Of a stretch of DNA of 64,000 nucleotides, positions 1 to 12,606 are shown piece after piece. Numbering within the stretch: the stretch's first letter is position 1; each line of letters starts with the position of its first letter. Location: the NCBI GenBank assembly GCA_019722365.1, contig JADFUC010000750.1:434001-498000 (forward strand), written 5' to 3'. This DNA is from Lithospermum erythrorhizon (taxonomy: Eukaryota; Streptophyta; Magnoliopsida; Boraginales; Boraginaceae). The notes below the pieces were generated by a model. The model saw nothing but the letters and a program-made list of their open reading frames with translations. It had not been told where the DNA came from and did not search any database. Made by a program: the position numbers and the translations under genes.

Positions 1-3000
1 TGAAGATGGCATGCTTGGTCCTTTGTTGAAGTTTTCTCTATCAAATTGCCCATCCTATTTATAGGCAGAGGAAATTAGATTGTAAACATCCTATAAATAC
101 ACTCAAGTGACAAAATTATTTCTGATATGGATGGGCCAATAACCATATAATGCAAATAAATAAGAGGAATTGGGATTCAAAGAGTACAAACTTACAAACA
201 AAGGTAAGTAGTTCCTACCTGTTCCATTTTAGCCCAAACATCTTTTGCCGTAACATGGCTACCCTCAGAAAGGCCAAAACAGGGCAAAACAGAAACACTC
301 ACGTTTTGTGTTTCACAAGCAGCTACAGCATAGGTAACAGGAGGGTTTTCTTTTGCTGTCCTGGAAATCATGATGTGCTGTCAGAAAAAATTGACTTCTA
401 TTGACAGTAATGCTGAATAATAATGGTGAGATAAACATTATTTGCATCTTCCTTATCCTACCTTTTGCAGAATAGATAGTTTTCTCATCTCCAAAGAATT
501 TAAATCAGTTTTTTCACATTAGCAATTATACTTAATAGAAGAAAGTAATCGAGAAAGCCATCCAAGCTTAATATAAGACTTCTCAACAAAGCTAAAATTT
601 CACATTAAACTATATTAACTGTGGTTCAACCAATCAGGTTGTACATAAATACTTAAACTCCACACAATGTCAAAGTATGACAAGAGCACTGAAATATCAA
701 GATTACACGATCAATTCCAATCTCAGTCCATGGGAATAATTCATTAAACAATTCAAAACTTTTTTTATGATTACCCAAAAAGAATAAAATATCTTGGTTC
801 AGAAATCAAGGTATAAAACTCATTGAAGTTATACCATGTGGTTACACAGACTTTATAAGGTGAATGTTTCATCGTGTTGGTCCTGCTGTAGTCTATTAGC
901 TTAGATATGGCTTAACTGAGTTGCCTTAGGAAATTCTGACCCTTACCTTCTTCTATCTTATGGACTATGGTAACTGTTAAAAGGTCATTTGATAAGTCAG
1001 TCAAATATGGAGAGGACGTGTAGGGGGAGCTGGAAACTCTAAAACAAAAATTGATTAAAAGGTCAAGACTTCTAGGCTAGATAACTCGAGAAGCTTGATT
1101 CCATAAAGATCTGCAAAACACTTGTTATGTATAGCTATATAAGGCTAGATAACTTGCCTGTGGTGTAGAAGTACGCCAGAAACTCCATCTTCACCTCTAA
1201 TAGAATATAAGGTTGAGTCAGAAAAGGATAATTGGAGATATTAATCATTGAATGCCAGAAGTCAATGGACCATAGATATACTCACATAAATGGTTCGTTT
1301 ATATGGTCTCCTGATAAGTGTGAAATGCCTCCAATAGAGTTCTGTTACAAGAATTGAAGAACGCTTTGGCTGAATAATGAAGACTCCTGACTTGGATGAT
1401 GCTAACATAATGACCAAAAGGAAAAACAGCTTACCGCCCATGTAAACATAAGGCTGACCTTTGCTCTTTCTTTGCCGGTATTTACCAACTGCAGATGATA
1501 CAAGAGTTGGATAAAGTTATAATCTCTAACTTTTCCTGCTCGAAGTAACATAATTTAAAACAATTCATGATATATTATTACTAATTTTGCGGCGAATTAC
1601 TAATACAAGACTTGGATAAAGCGATATTTCTGAATACTATGCATATGACCAATGTATAAAACCTACCAATAAATTTTTCATATTTGACATAAAAAAAGGA
1701 AATTTTCTTGAGGACAAGAAATATAAAGTAAAGCAAACATACTGTATAAACAAAAACAGCTGCTGGAAGACTGCTCTCTCTGTAATTGTGTGGTATAAAT
1801 GGTGATATCTGTCGACATGACACTTTTAGTTCAGGGTCTGGTTCACCTGAAAGTAAAATTTACATTACTAACTGGAATTACGACCTAGGCATGTGCACTA
1901 ATTGAACATAAGAAAGACACGCACCATCATATATTGTCCATGACCTTGGAAAAAGAGCATGATATGTAGAATGCTGGCCGTCCAAATTCCAGCCCCATGA
2001 TGATAAACCTTCACCACCAGATTTCCTGTTGGAGTAAAATAGGTATATTGTCATCAGAACCATATGATTGAGCAACTCATACAGTATAAAACGTTCCCTG
2101 AAAGGTTAAATTCTTCAAACAAGCTTGAAATTTTGTGTAATCTTGGCCAACAGATTAGTAGCTAAAGGTACAAAAGGCATGTGTTCTCCATCGTCTTATA
2201 AAATATTTTGAATATATGAGAAGAAATAAAGAAAAAAAATTATTATCAAAATGAAAAGAGAGGGACAGAGATAAGCATTCATTTATCCCTAAATTCTGAT
2301 TATATGCTTACCATAGACCATCATGGTGCCCTGGGGCAAGGACTGAAGCATATTTTTTGTTGCCTCCATCTCGGGATACAAAAATCTACAATATCAAAGA
2401 AAAATTAGAAATTTAACCATCAACTATCACACACAAGAAATTCGCTATGAAGTTTGGCATCACAATAAGGAGAAGTGATGCAGACAGGTAGAGGTCAAAA
2501 AAACATTTATAGTTATACCAAGATGTGGACGCAACTGTCACAACTTGTGCACAACTGTCTTGTAGTAATTAGCTCTTGTAGTAATTAGCTAAGTCGTAAC
2601 TCGTAACCAAAAACAAGAATATGGTCAACCATACAAGGAAGTTGTAGGACTCACAGAGAACTGATTGGCCATGACAGGTGAAGCATCACATGAACCAGGA
2701 ATAATCTGAAATTGCCTGAACTCTCCTCTAAAGCCTCTAGATATGCTTCCACTTCTGTGAAGTTACATGGATGGGTTCCATAAAAAAATTCAGACTTAAC
2801 AGCTGGGTAATGACAATCCTATAACTGAGAAAACTTACCCCATCCCTCCAAGTGGAACCCCTTGGGATGCAGATGGTCTGCAACTTTCTCGAGTAAATGG
2901 ATCTATTGGTGCTTTCTACAACATTAACAGGTGAACCTTAGTTCTCAACGCAGTGGCATAAGTTTTGTAATAAATGAAATAAGAACTGTTGGTAACGGTA

Positions 3001-4210
3001 AGATTTGAAGAATCTGAAGTTCAAAAGTATCAAGATAGTTACCCTTCCATGTGAGGCCTCTTCTCTTACATAAGACCACAGACGAAGACCAAGTCTAATC
3101 TACAAGAAAAAGCAAGGAAAAAAAACAGAACAGTGGAAAAAAGTCTAAAAATCTATATGGAATTTGTTCGGGTTTCTAAGAATTAAATATAAGAGAGGCG
3201 AGCTACCATTTTCATTGCTTCCATAAATGTAATACTGAATTCTTTAAGTTTACTTGGATGTGTGTTCAATTTTCGCCTCCAAGCATGTTGGGGTGGTGTG
3301 GCGCTATCATAATCGAGCTAGAATGTGAAAATCACAACAAGAAAAAAGTCAGCGACAGAAGAAAATTTCTTGCCAAATCCAAGATTATATATCAAAATAC
3401 TAAAGGGATGCCTGGCCTCATTTTTCATTTGTTTTAACTTGATATTTATCCGCAAATACCAATCCAACGTCAGTTAGAACAAGTTTCGTAACAAACTAAC
3501 AATCTCAAATGAGTTTTTGCAGCAGCTACACAAGAGACATGGCTTCCTTGAACATTCATTGAAACAAAGATACGGGCAAAGTGGAAGATAAAATTTGGCT
3601 TGATAACATATAGAAGCTATAATCCAGTACAGATGCTTCAAAATGGCAACAGATAAAAAAGATTAAGTATAGTGTATAATTTTAACAATCAAATAGTGTA
3701 ACCATACATATTCAAGCGTGTTGAACACTCAAGTATACAATACATAAAACTAAACACAACAAACTTGCCAAACAAAGTAAAACAAAGGCCTATGCTTAAG
3801 TAAAATAAGAGGTAGGAACATCAAATTTCCATTATTGTCACAGATTAAAGCTCACATCTTTTATTGAAAAACAAACCCCAAAAACCATAAGTAACATAAA
3901 AATACAGTAAAGAACAAAAGAGTACATATAGTCATCTTTTTACCCCAAAAAAGATCATTCAGCAAAACCATCAACATACTACAAACAAAATTAAGTGCTA
4001 TATAATTATCAATCAAACCAATGAAAATAAGTCAAATTAACACAAAAAAAAGGATCAAATAACAGTTTCATCAAACTTACTATGCAAAAACAAGCAAATT
4101 GAATACATATGTAAAAATAATATCATTACCAACTGCAGAGTTGCTCTAGTGATATATTCCTCAGGAGGCCATGAACTCTTTCTACAATGAAACAAGGTTC
4201 CACTCACCAT
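1..4210 (-). CDS. GBA2: Non-lysosomal glucosylceramidase (GBA2 family), 5' part, truncated by window edge
   Basis: Hydrolyses glucosylceramide to glucose and ceramide; the plant family is GBA2/GCD-like, GH116. Thirteen exons read on the minus strand: 4210-4130, 3317-3207, 3099-3043, 2915-2839, 2754-2655, 2385-2312, 2025-1925, 1846-1743, 1488-1435, 1341-1286, 1196-1158, 360-219, 54-1. They sum to 1050 nt (350 codons) with phases closing at every junction. The start is [19 protein letters not shown], as in plant homologues. Visible family blocks are [56 protein letters not shown] and [12 protein letters not shown]. This is the N-terminal beta-sandwich domain; the catalytic (alpha/alpha)6 domain lies beyond position 1. 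Intron 11 (1157-361) opens with GC (AG|GCAAGT) rather than GT. No frameshift or stop was seen, so the gene looks intact here. Family assignment is firm; symbol is by family. Confidence 0.93.
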
Positions 4211-4335
4211 CTTCACCAATTCTCAAAAGCCTCTCTTCTTATATTATATTCCCACCCCCAATAAAAATGAAATTATTATGGATTAAACCATCCAAAGGTA
4301 ACACCTTTAGGCTTGATCAAGAGGAAAATTCACAA

Positions 4336-4535
4336 TTTTTTTTATCAAACAATAAAGAAGGTCCAATCTTTAGCTTGCCCAAGTGAAAATATGAAGTTGG
4401 TATGTGGATAAAAAATCAAAATTAACAAATTGCTGAATTTTTTTTTTTTATCAAACAATCAAAAAGCTCCAATCTTTAGCTTGCCCAAGTGAAAATATGA
4501 GGTTGGTATGTGGATCAAAAATCCAAATTAACAAA
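4336..4535. repeat. Tandem duplication (about 106 bp period) upstream of the glucosylceramidase gene
   Basis: Two copies, about 4336-4429 and 4441-4535, share the string AATCTTTAGCTTGCCCAAGT, followed by a matching block ending in AATTAACAAA. They differ by a few substitutions and small indels. The pair lies about 125-325 bp upstream of the ATG at 4210, in the probable promoter or 5' UTR. Confidence 0.8.
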
Positions 4536-5895
4536 ATGGGAAAATTTGTTAATTGGAATCAGATTTCTTGGGATTATTTTTCAAAAAAATCTGCAATTTG
4601 AAGAATCTTTTTGTTGAATTTTGATAAGTTTTATTCTTCAATTTTTATGAATTTCTGGAAATTGTGATGAATGAATAAAGAATAAAGAAGGATGCTCTTT
4701 TGAAGCCAGTTAGCCAGGTGTATTCAGACATTGATTAATGATTTACAGTTTTGTTATTAACATATGAATGAGAAAGAAACATCAAACTACTATTCATAGT
4801 AAACATTTTTTATTCTCTTATCAAATATGAAATGTTCTTGCTCATCTTTTAGGACTTTTCAAAGTTGTGAATAATTAATACTATGATTTGATTTTAATTA
4901 GCAAAATTTACAAGGGTGTTTAATTGTTTATATCATTTTCTAATTTTGACTTTTGAGGAGTACAGTTTAAGGATTAAATTATTGATAAATTTGACTATAA
5001 AGATTGTGTTACCAAACTATTTCATAATGGAATTTGTATTGTATTGTTGTTCTGGCATACATTAACATTTATAATTTTGTTTATTTGTTGGTGACCCTTT
5101 AGGAAACTAGGACTTGAGAGATTACAAAAGTTCGTGAACACCGTACTTAAGGAGAGCATGATTATTGAATTTTAATAACTTTATGATTTAAGGGTTAGGA
5201 TAAAACAAGATAAAATTGATATTTCATAATTGATCCAAAATAGAATATTGGTAAAGGGATGGTGATTAAAATTTGTTATGTAAATCGGTAGTTTAAGGAT
5301 GTATGATAGCGAATTTGGGATTATATTATTCTTTATTATATTTAATTTTTTTAATGATAAATAAGAACCATACATCTTTATAAGCGTGAGTTGTGTTTAA
5401 CTTTCGTTTCATGTTATTAATTGATAAGTGCAGCCGTGTATGAAAGACAATAATAAAATTGATATATATATTACATGAAAATATCTTAATTTATTACTCT
5501 CTAAAAAAATAGGCGAAAATATTGTCTCACTTAAATTCAATCTACAAATATAATATAATTATATACTAATAGCATCCAAGAATCTATTGTTCGTCTTCAA
5601 CAGGACAATAGTATATACAAAATCAGGAGTCAGCGGAGCGTAGTGGCTGGTGTGCGAGGCTGCCGGCGAGTTTACATATATTAATAATTACTATACTATC
5701 ATTATTGGTGTTTCAAGCAAATAAGTCCCTATTAGTCTACTCATACTAAAATTATTCAATTATGAATTGAACTTTTTCAATACAACAAATTACTATTAAA
5801 TGATATATATCTAAATTATTATGTGATATTTTATATTATATGTAACTATATAGTTCAACAATTGAAATTAAAAGTGTCGAGGAATACATATTTAA

Positions 5896-6149
5896 TACTC
5901 CTGTCCACAAATATATTGTGAAGGTTTAAATTTGGATGTTTGACAGATTAAATATTAAATTTAAATATTTTTATTTTTGTTATATAATATTTGGTAAAAA
6001 TTATCAAATAATAATATTTTCAATATACTTTAATATTGACATTAAATTTTATTCAAATTAAAATTATATTTATCGGTAGAAGGGGTAAAAGTTTGGCCGA
6101 TTTTAACCTTAAATCAGCGTGACGATCATTTTAGTATATAGAGGGAGTA
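5896..6149. mobile_element. Stowaway-like MITE
   Basis: About 254 bp, bounded by TACTCCTGTCC on the left and GAGGGAGTA on the right. These are inverted copies of the CTCCCTC...TA terminal motif of plant Stowaway MITEs. The interior is AT-rich and non-coding. Termini are imperfect, so this is an old copy. Confidence 0.55.
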
Positions 6150-7995
6150 AATTTGGATTATTTTTTCAATCATTTAATTTTTTATTATAATATATATAAT
6201 ATGTTAGTTTTATCTGAGAAATAAAAATATATTAATCTCTGAAACTATAGAGGCAATAATTAATTAGAGTTGAATTGATATATGAAAGAAATTTAAAAAA
6301 ATCGATATTAATTTATTTAATATTGATTATTAAACTAAATAAAAGTATATTCTGTAATATCTTTATATTAGTTTTCGTCACATATGAAATATAATCCGTC
6401 GATATTATGAATTAACTTAAAAATAAATGCGTAAATATTCAACATTGAACATTCATTATCTGAATAAGTCACGCCAGCTTACATTTGAATGAGCTTAGTA
6501 TTTTTATATTAAAGTTTGTTATTTATGTTAAAATTTTAAAAATTTACATGTCAATGATATTAATCACATATATACTATTGAGGTTCAACTTTGTATTAAA
6601 AAAATCATTGCTAGAAATATAGTTTTTAAAAGAGGTATGTCATTCTTATTCAATTGATTTTTAATGTAATTCGTTTGGAATATTTTACATTCGAACATGG
6701 ACATCTAATATGTGGTAGAGTGAGATAATTTCGTAATAAAGATTAACGATATTATTCGTTTGTGCAAATATTATTGAAGACGATAAATCAGTATAATATA
6801 CTAAAATAAATACATAAAATAAAATTGAATAGTAGAATTATGAATAATTTATACTCTTGTCGATTGATAAGTGATGTTTTTAACGATAAATAAATACTTG
6901 ATAAAAAAGCGATATTTTCTGCAAATAAATAAAATAACTAAGACATTCTTATTAAATTTTGAAAAGAAAATGAAGAATAGCATGGTAAAAACTTTTAAAT
7001 TTATTATTAGAAATTGTAGGGATAAATATAAATATGAAACAAAATAAATTATAATATAAATAGTATAATTTATATATTTATGTAAATAATTAATTATTTT
7101 ATTTATTATACCGATTTAAATATTTGAAATATAAATAAATACGTTTAAGCAGTATACACATAAGGAAGTATATAGCTAAATAGCTAACATAAGACAATAA
7201 TCCTAATTTATGTGTATGTGCGCATCCATTTACTTTTTTGCAATTTATGTTTCATTATAAATACTCAGTCTGCCAGAACCTGTGATGACCCGGTGAGAGT
7301 TAGGAGTGTCTTGAAATGTCGGTTCGAGAGCCGTCAGTGAATCGAAAATAATCGAAAAATTTGGGAATCGTCGGAATTGAATCGATTTAGGTTCAACGTC
7401 GGAAAACAGAAGCCCAATTTAGGATTAAACCCCAAAGGAAATAAGCGGCTTGTAACCAATTTCTAAATTTTATATAGATTTCTCAATTTTGATTTATTAT
7501 TAACTGAATCTTGTAGTATTATTTGCGTAATGCGCATTTTGAGAAAGGTAATTTAGATTTAACTTTGTTCGTTATTGGTATAATGGAATAAAATATATAT
7601 AAATCTTTATAAACCTAATAATATAGGGAATCTGAATGTAAAAGAGTGTGGTATTGTATATTGAATGTGTATATAGATTGGCATAAGTAATCTTAAAAGT
7701 TTATTGAAATTACACGGATTAGATACAGTCTTATTATGATTTTGAGTTTAAGGCGATGGTAAAAATTATGCAAAAATCGGCGGCCGAGAAACCGAGCCGG
7801 AACCCGATGGAGAGAATCGATCGAGGCAGGTTGAGTTCGGCCGGCTGAGAATCGGCCGAAATAAGGTCGGAGTCCCAATTTTTTGGGCAATCCCGAGCCA
7901 GAAAATCGATCAGGTATACACACTGCTTGAGCAATTGAACATGGAGCTTTGTAGGCCAACACATGGCAGAGACACCAATTGAAACTAGATACCAC

Positions 7996-8045
7996 CAGTT
8001 TATTTTATATTTTGGCAATCCAGTTTATTTTATATTTTGGCAATA
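7996..8045. repeat. 25-bp perfect-phase tandem repeat, two units
   Basis: CAGTTTATTTTATATTTTGG plus five further bases is repeated immediately, with one difference at the last base. It is a minor local duplication. Confidence 0.85.
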
Positions 8046-9753
8046 TACAATTACACATAAATACTAAATAATTCATTATGTGGTGGTGGTCGGTTTTAAT
8101 ATGCGCCACAATCAATAAAATAATTCTCAGCCATAGAATCTTTATGGAGTAACATTTTTGTCTTTTGGCTACTTCCAACGAAAGAATTTACATGATTGTA
8201 TGAATGATATCGAATGCGTAAATTTCATCGATAAAATGTCGAGTATTCTCATTTGGAGTTCGATATATTTGCTGATTAATTTATCATGTTATTTTAGAGC
8301 AATAGCGCCGAAAGAAATTCGTTAGTATAACGGTTTAATGACTTTTCAGCATCTTTGCGTGAATGGACTATTTTTAACGGTTCCTAAATTGTAGCTTTCA
8401 ATGAATTGAAGCTCAAAGTAATATCTAATTTAATTCATTGTAATTGATGTTTACATTCTTCTAATCAATTTTAATCATACATTAAATTTTTTAATAGATC
8501 TGGTGACAATTCAACTTTTACTCGTTGCGTGTATATTTTAATAAATATGAAAGAGTTGAAATTTATAGAAGAAATAAAAGAATAAATTTAGACATTAAAA
8601 AAGTATACCAAAATTAATTATAGTACCCTTTAACCTAACAAAATAATTTTTTTTAATTGTTCTTGAATAATTTGTTAAAACTTGAGCCTAAACAAAATTT
8701 AATTGATAGAGAGGAAGAATGGTGATCAAGTGCTAATTTACTACATAACGTATTTAATAGTCTAAACAAAAATGCTAGAAGTTAATATGGAATGAAACTA
8801 TTAATAACATAGTAATTAGATAGTGACATATATTTAGTAGGTAGTGGGTGGTTAACTTGTTAATTAGTTGGGTGAATAATTTGAAATTATAATAAATATA
8901 TAGAAAGTTACATTAATACCCTTAGAATTAATTAAATTTAAAACTAAAAAGTGCTAAACTTTTTAAAAAGGGTGAAAATAATGAAAATATTTTGGTGAAA
9001 GCACAATAAGCTAACTACTGTCTCTTTATTATAGTATAAATAGTGATATCATTGAACTTATTTTTAAAAATGTCTCATAATTTAATTCGAACACGAACAT
9101 AAAAAAAGTATTGGTCACCACTTACCATCATTTCAACCTTGTTTTATTTGGATAAAACAACGGATCCTATTTTTCATTGTTTTCTTTATTTTTTATTGTT
9201 TATCCTAACATGACACATCTTATTTTAAGTGTTAGATTACTATTTAATTACGACAATGCATCAATTTTCTACTCAAAATATCGAAATAGAAATCACAACC
9301 ACATGCACAAATGTAAATTTTTTCTTTCAAATAACGTATCTTCACAAATTACAAGTAATTATTTAGAACTCACATTATAATTTTCATAATTTTCTAACCT
9401 AATGTGACATGTTGCTTACCAAAAGGGTTTTACAATTTAGATGAGAGTCGCAATCCTGGCGATTTTGATGGAATGACTTTGTTCCATATATAGTGGGACC
9501 AACATTGATGGGTCAAAAATCCAAATGATCGACCTCAAAAATTTAATTTTATTTACCTTTAGCCATCCATATTAGACATACTATTTTCGTTCAAAATCAT
9601 ATCAAACTTTAAATAATTTGGCACGATTGTTGACAAAGCGTTCAACATTTGTGGCTTCTTTATGCTTTCCCATTCGATTAAGTTACTCTTTGTATGTGTA
9701 ATAGGTACTAAAAAGGAACATTTGGGTATAATGTATGATACTTCCTTGAATAG

Positions 9754-9906
9754 TGTTAGAGTATGAGCGATTGGGCGTTAAGTCAGGAATCCAAATAATA
9801 TTAGGTTTAATTTGGTGTTAGAATTACAACACATGCTGCATAATAGGCAGCGTTATTGTAATTTTATATTGAGTATTGATATATTGTGTATTTTCTGCTT
9901 TCTACG
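9754..9906 (+). repeat. Left LTR of the small decayed LTR element
   Basis: Begins TGTTAG and is similar to 10944-11099. It is followed by a degenerate primer-binding-like string at 9908-9920. Confidence 0.6.
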
Positions 9907-10943
9907 TAGGTATCGGCGGCGTAAAGATCCTAAAATAAATTTCACGCATTAGCATAGTGGGTTTCTATATGTAATACTCACCCAGGTGGGATTTCGTTTA
10001 TTTATTGTTTTTCCGCTTCAAATATCTATATATAATATATTTATTAGTTGTAATCGGTATGGAGTTTTTTTATGTATAGTCGGGGTGATCGACTGCTTTG
10101 ATTGGCAGAGATTGATGTCGGTAGAATTGAAGTCTGTTTATGTGTTGATTGAATTATTGATGAAGTTGCGAAGTATTCCGTAATATATTCATACTACTAG
10201 TTTGAAATTGATTGTGACGTCTTGATGGAATAGGAGGTGTTACTCTTTACTTTGTTAGAGTGATTGTGATATCTACATTTTGAGTTTTTGGGTTTGAAAG
10301 ATTTTGCACTGGGTGTTTTTGGTATGTAATATTCTTGATGCTTTTGTTGAGTGCGATGTAGTAATGGGTGATATTTTATTGTTTTCTTTTCGACGAAGTG
10401 TGCGTCGATGAATGTTTCTTTTGATTATTGTTTCTCCACGTTATTCTTTGAGTGGGCGTTGTTATCAGTGACCCAAATTATTGGTTGATGAAAGTATTGT
10501 CAATGACATTCATCTGTAGTTGATGAAAGTGCTTGTTAATGACGTTAAATGCGCAAAGTGATTTGGTTTTGTAATATTATTACATGCTTTTTATTGGTCA
10601 GAAAGAATGGTGTTCCCTCGTTCCTCTTGAGATTTGAAGGGTTCGAAAGAAAGGGGTCGCTGTGTTGAAGTACGGTAGGTTGAAAAGAATGACTTTCACG
10701 ACAATGTGGTTTCTAACTTTTGAAATTATATTATCATTGATGTTTTTGGTTTTAAACGATATCTTTTACTGTCAGTTTGTTTCTTAGGTTGATCGAGTCT
10801 TTCCCCTCGATTTGGGGAGGGAGTTCGGTTGTGGCTCGTGATGTTATTGATGATTTATGGTTTTATTATTATTATTACTATTATTATTGTTGTTCTGGCT
10901 AATGAAAATTATCAATTATCGCTTGAGTTTGAGGGAAAGAGAG

Positions 10944-11099
10944 TATTAGAGTATAGGCAGATTGGGCATTAAGCCGTCAGTATTATTATGTTTAGTTTAG
11001 TGTCTTTGGAGAAATTCTTTCTAAGCCTATAAAGCCAAACAGCGTGTGCCTTAATTTATATTCAATTCGTTGATATATTGTGTGCTACAGCATTCTACA
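10944..11099 (+). repeat. Right LTR of the small decayed LTR element
   Basis: Matches 9754-9906 in order and spacing of shared blocks, is preceded by a polypurine tract, and ends CTACA. Confidence 0.6.
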
Positions 11100-11752
11100 A
11101 TCGTCTTAAAATAATATCTAAAATGACTTGTTTTTCATATAGGTACTAAAAAATAACATTTTTGTATAATATATGATACTTCCGTAAATAGGTCTGATAA
11201 GAAATAATAAAAACATTAATTAAAATAAATTGAAAAGAAGTATATATTTATAGTTCTTCTAGATACAATATTAGTTCATATTAGTTGCCTAGTTGGGAGT
11301 CTGCCAATGAAGATGTATTATTATACCCATGAAAGGGTCAAGATCATCAAGAAATGATTCAAGGTCAATTAAACATTATGCAACTTCTTCTTATGTAGTG
11401 TATTATATTAGTTTCTTCCATGTTTTCTCGTGTGGTGAAAATGATCGATAACAATAGAATGATATAGGTCGTTTTTCAAGACATACCCTTTAGCTGGAAA
11501 ATGGCAAGGAAATTAGAACAAAAACGATCACCGTCAATGTCTTGATGTTCTAGAATGGTGACATACTACAAAACCACTTGGTCCTGGTTTTTCTAAGCTC
11601 TTAGTCAGTCAAATAGGAATAAAACTAATATTAAGTCATTAAAACACAAAAAGTATGGTGTATATATAATCAAGTGAAATGGGAACAAATTAAAGTGGTT
11701 TTGTAAAAACTTTTAAGGTTAATCTGAATGATAAACTCAATTATAATTAAAA

Positions 11753-11938
11753 TACTTCCTTCATTCTTTTTTTTAAAGTTAGTTTAACTTTAGATATAAC
11801 ATTTTAATAAAATTTTAAAATTATTTTTCAATCTTAAATTTTCTTTCTTTTCTCTATCACATTTATTCAAAATGAGATCATGTTTTGGAATTTTTCAAAA
11901 TGACAAAAACTCTCTTAGATTAATGGATAGAGGGAGTA
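11753..11938. mobile_element. Stowaway-like MITE
   Basis: About 186 bp from TACTTCCTTCATTC to GGATAGAGGGAGTA. The ends are inverted versions of each other and match the Stowaway terminal motif. Interior is AT-rich and non-coding. Confidence 0.6.
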
Positions 11939-12012
11939 TGAAAATAAAAATCTACAATTAAACAGTTGGATTTTAGTTTGACGATTTAAAAAATATGTTA
12001 AAAGTACATCAT

Positions 12013-12097
12013 GGGGTGGTGGCGCAGTTGGCTAGCGCGTAGGTCTCATAGCTTCCGAGTAATCCTGAGGTCGAGAGTTCGAGCCTCTCTCACCCCA
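12013..12097 (+). tRNA. tRNA-Met(CAT), elongator, with intron
   Basis: 85 nt fold as a tRNA: acceptor GGGGTGG (12013-12019) pairs with TCACCCC (12090-12096), with discriminator A at 12097. The D arm is GCGC/GCGC and the T arm is GAGAG-TTCGAGC-CTCTC. The anticodon CAT is at 12047-12049. An 11-nt intron (12051-12061) lies one base 3' of the anticodon, the canonical position; removing it leaves a standard 74-nt tRNA. Plant nuclear elongator tRNA-Met genes are known to carry such introns. A T8 run follows as a Pol III terminator. Confidence 0.96.
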
Positions 12098-12100
12098 TTA

Positions 12101-12109
12101 TTTTTTTTC
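12101..12109 (+). terminator. RNA polymerase III terminator of tRNA-Met
   Basis: An uninterrupted T run begins four bases after the tRNA 3' end, as expected for Pol III termination. Confidence 0.8.
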
Positions 12110-12606
12110 TTCTTCTTTCTCAGTTTGCAAAACTCTAAAATAGTTTTGAAGTTAGAAGTTGCTCAAGCCGGAGTATAAGAGCAGGAGTATCCACATAAAA
12201 TTATGTCCTGACATGCATATTTCAATGAGATATCAACTAACGTAATTGAAGTTATTCTTTACAGGCTCATATAAAATATCAATCCCTCTTAGAACCAGCA
12301 TGCGGGCACGTCTGAAGGCAATCTTAAACAGTTTAGCGATCGTCGGCACTAATCCTTCTTTTAACTTGAAAAAGAAGTTAGCCTATGGAAGAAGTTATAA
12401 TGCAACTGATTGCACTCATAAACAACTCTTCAATGAAACAATATTTTACTAAGAGAAAAAATCTAATAATTCTCCTCTAGGGCAATGTAGGTTTGCAAGA
12501 AGTTCGGAACTTAAAAACGGAATACAAATTTAATGGTCTGAGAACGGTTCATACAATATCTGGAAACAAGAGACAAGAACAGCCCTAAGCACATCTAAAT
12601 GAGTAA

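Larger units (their letters stand above)
4546..9700. other. AT-rich intergenic stretch without recognisable genes
   Basis: No ORF here resembles a known protein. A GC-richer, CpG-containing patch at about 7265-7960 (repeated TCGG, CGAA and CGGCCG strings) interrupts otherwise AT-rich DNA and is probably a decayed transposable element. A block at about 7450-7500 (CAATTTCTAAATTTTAT...) recurs at about 37,205-37,255, so it is an interspersed repeat. A 25-bp unit is repeated in tandem at 7996-8020 and 8021-8045 with one mismatch. Confidence 0.55.
9754..11099 (+). mobile_element. Decayed small LTR element (TRIM-like or internally deleted)
   Basis: Two related about 155-bp repeats bound 1.35 kb: 9754-9906 (starts TGTTAGAGTATGAGCG) and 10944-11099 (starts TATTAGAGTATAGGCAG). 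Both contain GATTGGGC(G/A)TTAAG, TTGATATATTGTGT and end near TTCTAC. A purine-rich tract GAGGGAAAGAGAG (about 10931-10943) directly precedes the right repeat. A GGTATCGGCGG string follows the left repeat and resembles the usual initiator tRNA-Met primer site GGTATCAGAGC. The roughly 1 kb interior shows no gag-pol, so this is a TRIM or a deletion derivative. The plus orientation is inferred from the polypurine tract position. Confidence 0.6.

Noticed and set aside
9986..10183. 65-aa plus-strand ORF as a gag remnant of the small LTR element
   Set aside because: No gag, zinc knuckle or pol motif could be recognised, so the interior was left as non-coding.
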